This document shows positions 19,041 through 23,411 of a stretch of 23,411 bases of DNA, piece after piece. The first letter of the stretch is position 1. Each line of letters begins with the position of its first letter. Under the pieces are notes generated by a model that saw nothing but the letters and a program-made list of their open reading frames with translations, ran no database searches and was not told the origin of the DNA. The translations under genes were made by a program, and so were the position numbers. The DNA comes from Priapulus caudatus (lineage: Eukaryota > Priapulida > Priapulimorpha > Priapulimorphida > Priapulidae), in assembly GCF_000485595.1 (NCBI RefSeq), contig NW_014578635.1, positions 39,394 through 62,804 of the forward strand, written 5' to 3'.

Positions 19041-19049
19041 GATATATAT

Positions 19050-19097
<48 letters not shown>
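19041..19097 (+). repeat. (AT)n followed by (AGAT)n
   Basis: About 40 bp of TA dinucleotides, then AGATAGATAGATAGAT. Confidence 0.95.
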
Positions 19098-19098
<1 letters not shown>

Positions 19099-19309
19099 CG
19101 GGAAAATCCATGGCTGATATTAAATCCAGGCAATATAGATTCTAACATCTAACCAATTTTTTTTGCACTCCTTATACTGTATATACTCCTATACCCAGGT
19201 GTTTTATTACTCCGCCCAACGGAGTTGGAGGAAGGTTATGTTTTCGCTCTTGTGTGCGTGTGTTGGTTCGTGTGTTAGTGTGCGTTGTGTGTTCGCGCGA
19301 TCGATATTA

Positions 19310-19440
19310 GCGCGTTAGCCAGCGAGCCAGCGAGCCAGCCAGCGCACGCGAGCCAGCCAGCGTGTACATGTGAGTAGCAGCAGCAACGAGCGGCTGCTAC
19401 GAGCGACGCGAGCAGCAAGCCAGCAAGCCAGCGTGTACAT
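19310..19440 (+). repeat. (AGCC)n / GCCAGCGTGTACATGT repeats
   Basis: Runs of AGCC and AGCAGC. The block GCCAGCGTGTACATGT occurs twice, about 70 bp apart. Confidence 0.75.
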
Positions 19441-20240
19441 GTCAGTACGCTGGCGTATATCGTGGCTTTATTCGTGTGGTTCGTGGAGTCGTATGGCGTA
19501 TGGCGTATGTCGCTGGCGGAGGTATGCCACTCTCCGTGAGTGCACTCTGTCTAGTATATAGATGTAGTCACGATCTTATTAGCTGTTGATGTAGCGTGAG
19601 CGGGCAAACATGATCATCCAGCCATCCATGCAGTCGTTCCGGCATACATGCGTCGAAATGTATGCTCATTTCCTTGCTATGTCTTCATTACTCGCTTTGA
19701 CTACATCCCCGAAGCTTCGAGAACACATCGGTGTTCATGTGTGCGCGTGAGATTGATTAGGTGCACGCGTGAGATTGATTAGGCGCACGCGTATGTAAAC
19801 TCAGTGTAGGCCTAGTAGGTGTGTTCGTGTAATATCCGTGTAGGCTTACCGCGTTGCAAGAGGATATGCTAGCAGAATATTATATTAAACATCCGCATAC
19901 ACCGCATTCTACTCCTCTTCATTCCTCGTCTTTCATCGGGGTTCGCTGTCTATTCTCTTCTTCCCCTTATTACCTCTTAATTCTTTCCTCAACGGATGCT
20001 GATATATATATATATATATATCTATTTATTTATTTATTTATATATCCACCAAATATGATGGGTATGGGCTCTGTGACGTGACCTGCCTGTGAAATGTAAC
20101 ACGTGACTGCCGACAATAACCCGGATGTTCAATTGTTATATTCGCGGTCTCCGCCCTTTCTAAATACAGCCGCACTCCACCGACTGTATAATCCCCCATC
20201 TCCCTCTCAGACCCAGCAGGAGATGACTGCGCGAGTGTAG
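19441..20240. other. No gene recognised
   Basis: It has a direct pair CGCGTGAGATTGATTAGG near 19744 and 19767 and a TATA/TTTA tract at 20001-20043. Open frames lack motifs. Confidence 0.4.
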
Positions 20241-20285
20241 CTATTAACACACACACACGCACGCACACGCACGCACACACTCACT

Positions 20286-20880
20286 CACCGAGCGCCGTTT
20301 TAGGAACCCAAAGTAGTACGGACTCGTGTCGTGTGCCAATAGACTGTGAGAGTAATCATGGCGGGGCAATGGCCGCCCCGTGTGTCAGCCCCTTGTCATC
20401 GGACGCATCCATATATAACGGTCTTCCTCTTCGTCTGCGCGCGCCGTGGAATGCATCGTGTGCGCAGTTGGCATCGCCAGCCGCGGGTTCTCGTACGTCT
20501 GCCAGGCAGGCATTGCCTGATAGCCATGCAGGCTTCACTTACTCTGCTGGAGAGCTTTCGCGTCGTGAGGGCTTCGGAGAGGAGGGCAATTTCGTCGAGC
20601 TATCGAGCTATCGAGCTATCGAGCTATCGAGTCCCTGCGATGCTCATGCTCGTCGAGCTGATATCGTTTTACTCGGAAGTCGGTGCGGAGGTGACGTCAG
20701 GGTGAAGTTCTCTCGAATGCAGACGATGTCGCCAGACGTGAAAAAAAACAGCGACGAGATTTTCACGTTGTGGAGGAGTCTTTCGATGTGGAGGGGGGGG
20801 GGAGGGTTTTTTGTTGATGTAAGCGAGCGACTACGCACGAAGTGGTCCCGAATGTTTGTAGAGAGTTACCGGATCTGAAG
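20286..20880 (+). other. CpG-rich stretch with unsupported open frames
   Basis: A 181-codon frame (20333-20878, beginning with a non-ATG or weak start) crosses a pure 8-bp tandem repeat (CGAGCTAT, 4.5 copies, about 20596-20631) and poly-A and poly-G runs. There is no domain. It could be a CpG island or untranslated exon. Confidence 0.3.
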
Positions 20881-21030
20881 GAGGAATAAACACTACATCT
20901 AGAACCTGATTTAAAAATAAGTATTTTTGTTCCTGGTATACAGGTGATATCTTTGTTTCAAGAGAATCATTTTTCTCGTCCAGACGTGAATCCAAAAATG
21001 AAGCGAATTCGGAAAAAAAGTCCCGATATA

Positions 21031-21078
21031 CACCTGATATAATATGCACCTGATATAATATGCACCTGATATAATATT
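21031..21078 (+). repeat. 16-bp tandem repeat, 3 copies
   Basis: CACCTGATATAATATG repeated at 21031, 21047 and 21063. Confidence 0.88.
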
Positions 21079-21473
21079 TTTTTTTAATCCCGAGATTTCT
21101 AAATTAAAGATTCGAGATTGAAAAACACGAGATTTCGCCCGGGGGGGGGGGTACAGCGGAAACACACATCCTGCTGTTTATTGCCGGCTGCTGCAGACGT
21201 CATTAATTAATCATGCGTATCCTAGGCGGCGCGCTGTCGTTTCATCACCCGTGCCGACGCCGACGACGTAGGTAATCAGTCTGTATTGCTGTGTGTCGGC
21301 CCGCTACACCCGCTCCGTCATAAACTCGGGACGCTTGCTTAGTACTCCGCTAAAATAGACTATAGTAGACTGACTATAGACTGACTCCGTTACGTCGTTG
21401 CCGGTGTTAGCGCGTGTGCGTCGTTCCCGCGGGTCGGGCCGCGGCGAGGCGGTAGGGGTAAGTCTATAGAGGA

Positions 21474-21633
21474 GGTTAGCGCTCGCGACTCGCGAGCGGT
21501 CCATTCTCAGGCCAGCCGTACATGTTTCCTCTATGTGTTCTCAGCTATGTGATCTAGCGACCGCTAACTTACCTCCTCCATCTCCCTCTTTCCTCTCCCC
21601 CTCTACCCCACCTCCACACGCTACCGGTCTGAG
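21474..21633 (+). repeat. Direct duplication, left copy
   Basis: It shares GGTTAGC, GCGGTCCAT, TCAGGCCAGCCGT, CTATGTGATCTAGCGACCGC and GCTACCGGTCTG with 22270-22397 in the same orientation; this copy is about 30 bp longer. Confidence 0.8.
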
Positions 21634-22181
21634 CACAGGCACTTGGGCCGTTTCAATAATAAAATGATGGTTAGTAAATACAACCTGTCAGTACTAGACC
21701 TACCAGTAGGCAGTACCAGTAATATAATAGTCTTAATGTTAATAATGATTAAACATTTAGACTATTAATAATAATAGTCTTCAATGTTTAATATTAGGCA
21801 CTAACTTCACTTCAGTACCGTCAATACCACACGCTGCCACACACACATTACATATAAGCCGCGCACGCCACTTGTGCACAAATACCACAAGTAACTATCA
21901 CGAGCAACTATAGAGTATAGAATAATCAGGACCAGCTCTATATTACTGTGTATTTGTGCCACAATGGCGTAGCGCACGCTATAGGAATGTCGTGTTGCAC
22001 GCGGGTGGTAGTTGGACGGTATTGAAGTGAGTTATTAGGTCGTCAGAGGGATCAAGACATAAGCACTATTACTGGATACCTGCCTAGCTTGCCTACTGCA
22101 CGGTAGGTCTATTACTGACGCTGGTGGGTCAATTTACTTAACCGATCATTTTATTATTGAAACGGCCGCCAAGTGCCTGTG
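21634..22181. mobile_element. Foldback transposon-like element (548 bp)
   Basis: Left end CACAGGCACTTGGGCCGTTT; the right end is its inverse (ends CCAAGTGCCTGTG). The arms pair over most of the element: the ACTTCAGTACCGTC / GACGGTATTGAAGT and TGTGCACAAATAC / GTATTTGTGCCACA blocks show that the inversion reaches almost to the centre. The flanks GGTCTGAG and GGTTCTGAG may be a target duplication. No coding capacity. Confidence 0.78.
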
Positions 22182-22269
22182 GGTTCTGAGAGTCTAACTA
22201 TATAACGTGTGCGCGCGCATGTGTGTGCGTTCGGATCGTGCGTGCGTGGCCGTGTGTTTGTCATGGAAG

Positions 22270-22397
22270 GGTTAGCAGTTCGCGACGGTCCATTTTTCAG
22301 GTCAGCCGTGAGATGTTTTCTCTATGTGATCTAGTGACCGCTACCTGACCCCTCTCCCCTTTTCCTCTTCCCCACCTCCCCCCGCTACCGGTCTGGG
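22270..22397 (+). repeat. Direct duplication, right copy
   Basis: Partner of 21474-21633, lying 88 bp beyond the foldback element. It ends CTACCGGTCTGGG where the left copy has CTACCGGTCTGAG. Confidence 0.8.
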
Positions 22398-22679
22398 CGT
22401 CTATAGCTTTAACACCACACTCACTTAGCGCGAGTACTTTTCACATCGGCGACCTTTGCGCTTCCTTACGTGACTATGATGGTTTCCCCGAGCCGTGACG
22501 CGATTTGACGCGAAGCTGTGCGACGGCTAACCCTCATCTCCCCGCGCATGATCGGGAGGAGGGAGGGAGAAGGCGAGGGGGAGGGGGGAGGAAGGAAGAC
22601 AATAGGAAGAGAAGGGACGAGGAAGCGATGGTGTACGCGCTGGTGGTTGTGGTGAATGTGCTTGTGGCGTGTGTAGTGT

Positions 22680-22688
22680 GTGCGTGCT

Positions 22689-22720
<32 letters not shown>

Positions 22721-22960
22721 CGGCGGCGGGTGGCCTGTGTTGGACCGGTGGGGTGTGTGTGCGTGTGTGTGTGCCGTGGACCTGTGTGTGTGTGTGCTGT
22801 GTGCCCCCGTGCGTGCGTGTGTCGCGTCGCGTCAGCTAGCGTGCGTGCGTGCGAATGCGTGTGGCGCGCTGTGCTATGTGCGGTGCGTGTGTTGCCAGTG
22901 CGGTCCGTGCAGTTGCGGGGCGCGCCGTGTGTGTACGCGCGCGTCGTGCGTGCATGTGTC
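22680..22960 (+). repeat. GT/GC-rich degenerate microsatellite
   Basis: (GT)n, GCGC and TGCG runs. The Cys/Val-rich frames here are artefacts. Confidence 0.85.
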
Positions 22961-23049
22961 TTGTGTACGGGGTTGCTGCACAGCGGCGGTTTATCGTCTC
23001 GCCACGATGACCATACTGCAGTCACTGACGCCATGCTATTTCTATATTT

Positions 23050-23213
23050 NGAGAGAGAGAGAGACAGAGACAGAGACAGATAGATATATATAGAGAGACA
23101 GAAACAGATAGATATATATAGAGAGAGAGCCAACAGAGAGACAGAGATTGAGAGACACACACACACACACACGCACGCACACACGCACGCGCGCGCGCGC
23201 GCACACGCACGCA

Positions 23214-23245
<32 letters not shown>

Positions 23246-23364
23246 CACACACACACAGAGAGACAGAGATTGAGACAGAGATAAAGAGAGAGACCGAGAG
23301 ATACAGATAGATAGATATAGAGAGAGAGACACACACACACAGACAGAGATTGAGAGAGAGAGAC

Positions 23365-23411
<47 letters not shown>
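23050..23411 (+). repeat. Compound (GA)n, (GATA)n, (CA)n, (GCAC)n repeat to the window end
   Basis: It begins at an ambiguous base (N, 23050), then GAGACAGA and GATAGATATATAGAGAG units, CA and GCAC tracts (23155-23258), and pure GA to the edge. The N and the low complexity suggest an assembly-difficult site. Confidence 0.95.

Noticed and set aside
22505-23340. Long Cys/Val, Thr/His and Ser/Leu frames near the right end
   Set aside because: Microsatellite translations crossing an ambiguous base.

Overview
The window looks like genomic DNA from an animal, most likely an invertebrate. It has spliced gene structure, long CA, CT, GA and GT microsatellites, several non-autonomous DNA transposons, a decayed LINE-type reverse transcriptase and CpG-rich islands. 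There are no bacterial operons, and most open frames longer than 60 codons are chance products of repeats. I cannot name the species. The repeat mix (elements ending in GCGTAGCYAGG, and a CTGAGCTATTGCCATGG repeat with a CCGT tract) resembles marine invertebrate genomes, but that is only an impression.

Left third (1-8 kb). The one convincing protein gene runs on the minus strand and leaves the window at base 1. Four coding exons can be assembled by reading phase: 7904-7830 (start codon, Lys/Arg/Glu-rich), 3306-3099 (acidic), 2102-1459 (Lys/Arg block, 40-codon Ser tract, then a 14-residue RS-type repeat) and 473-1 (Pro-rich, then Arg-Ser/Thr-Pro repeats). All three junctions have consensus splice sites and compatible phases (0/0, 1/1, 0/0). 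The product resembles the RS-domain class of nuclear pre-mRNA processing proteins; I could not assign a family. Its 4.5-kb first intron holds the reverse transcriptase relic, a 1.2-kb inverted-repeat transposon with a second element nested in it, and a third small element.

Middle (8-16.6 kb). This part is mostly repeats: two further members of the same inverted-repeat family (8713-8967 and 13074-13304, both with telomere-like TTAGGG tracts inside), a dispersed CTGAGCTATTGCC repeat, a long CA tract, a G-rich inverted-repeat element (10578-11048), a 54-bp minisatellite, a 450-bp CT tract, a second copy of the CAGGGTGCGAAATTA element, and two more minisatellites.

Right third (16.6-23.4 kb). A hAT-type MITE with a perfect 8-bp target duplication lies just upstream of a TATA box at 16930. 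A CpG-rich stretch follows to about 18.1 kb and could be the 5' end of a plus-strand gene, but no recognisable coding exon follows. Further right are microsatellites, a 548-bp foldback element flanked by a direct duplication, and a terminal block of GT, GA and CA repeats with one ambiguous base.
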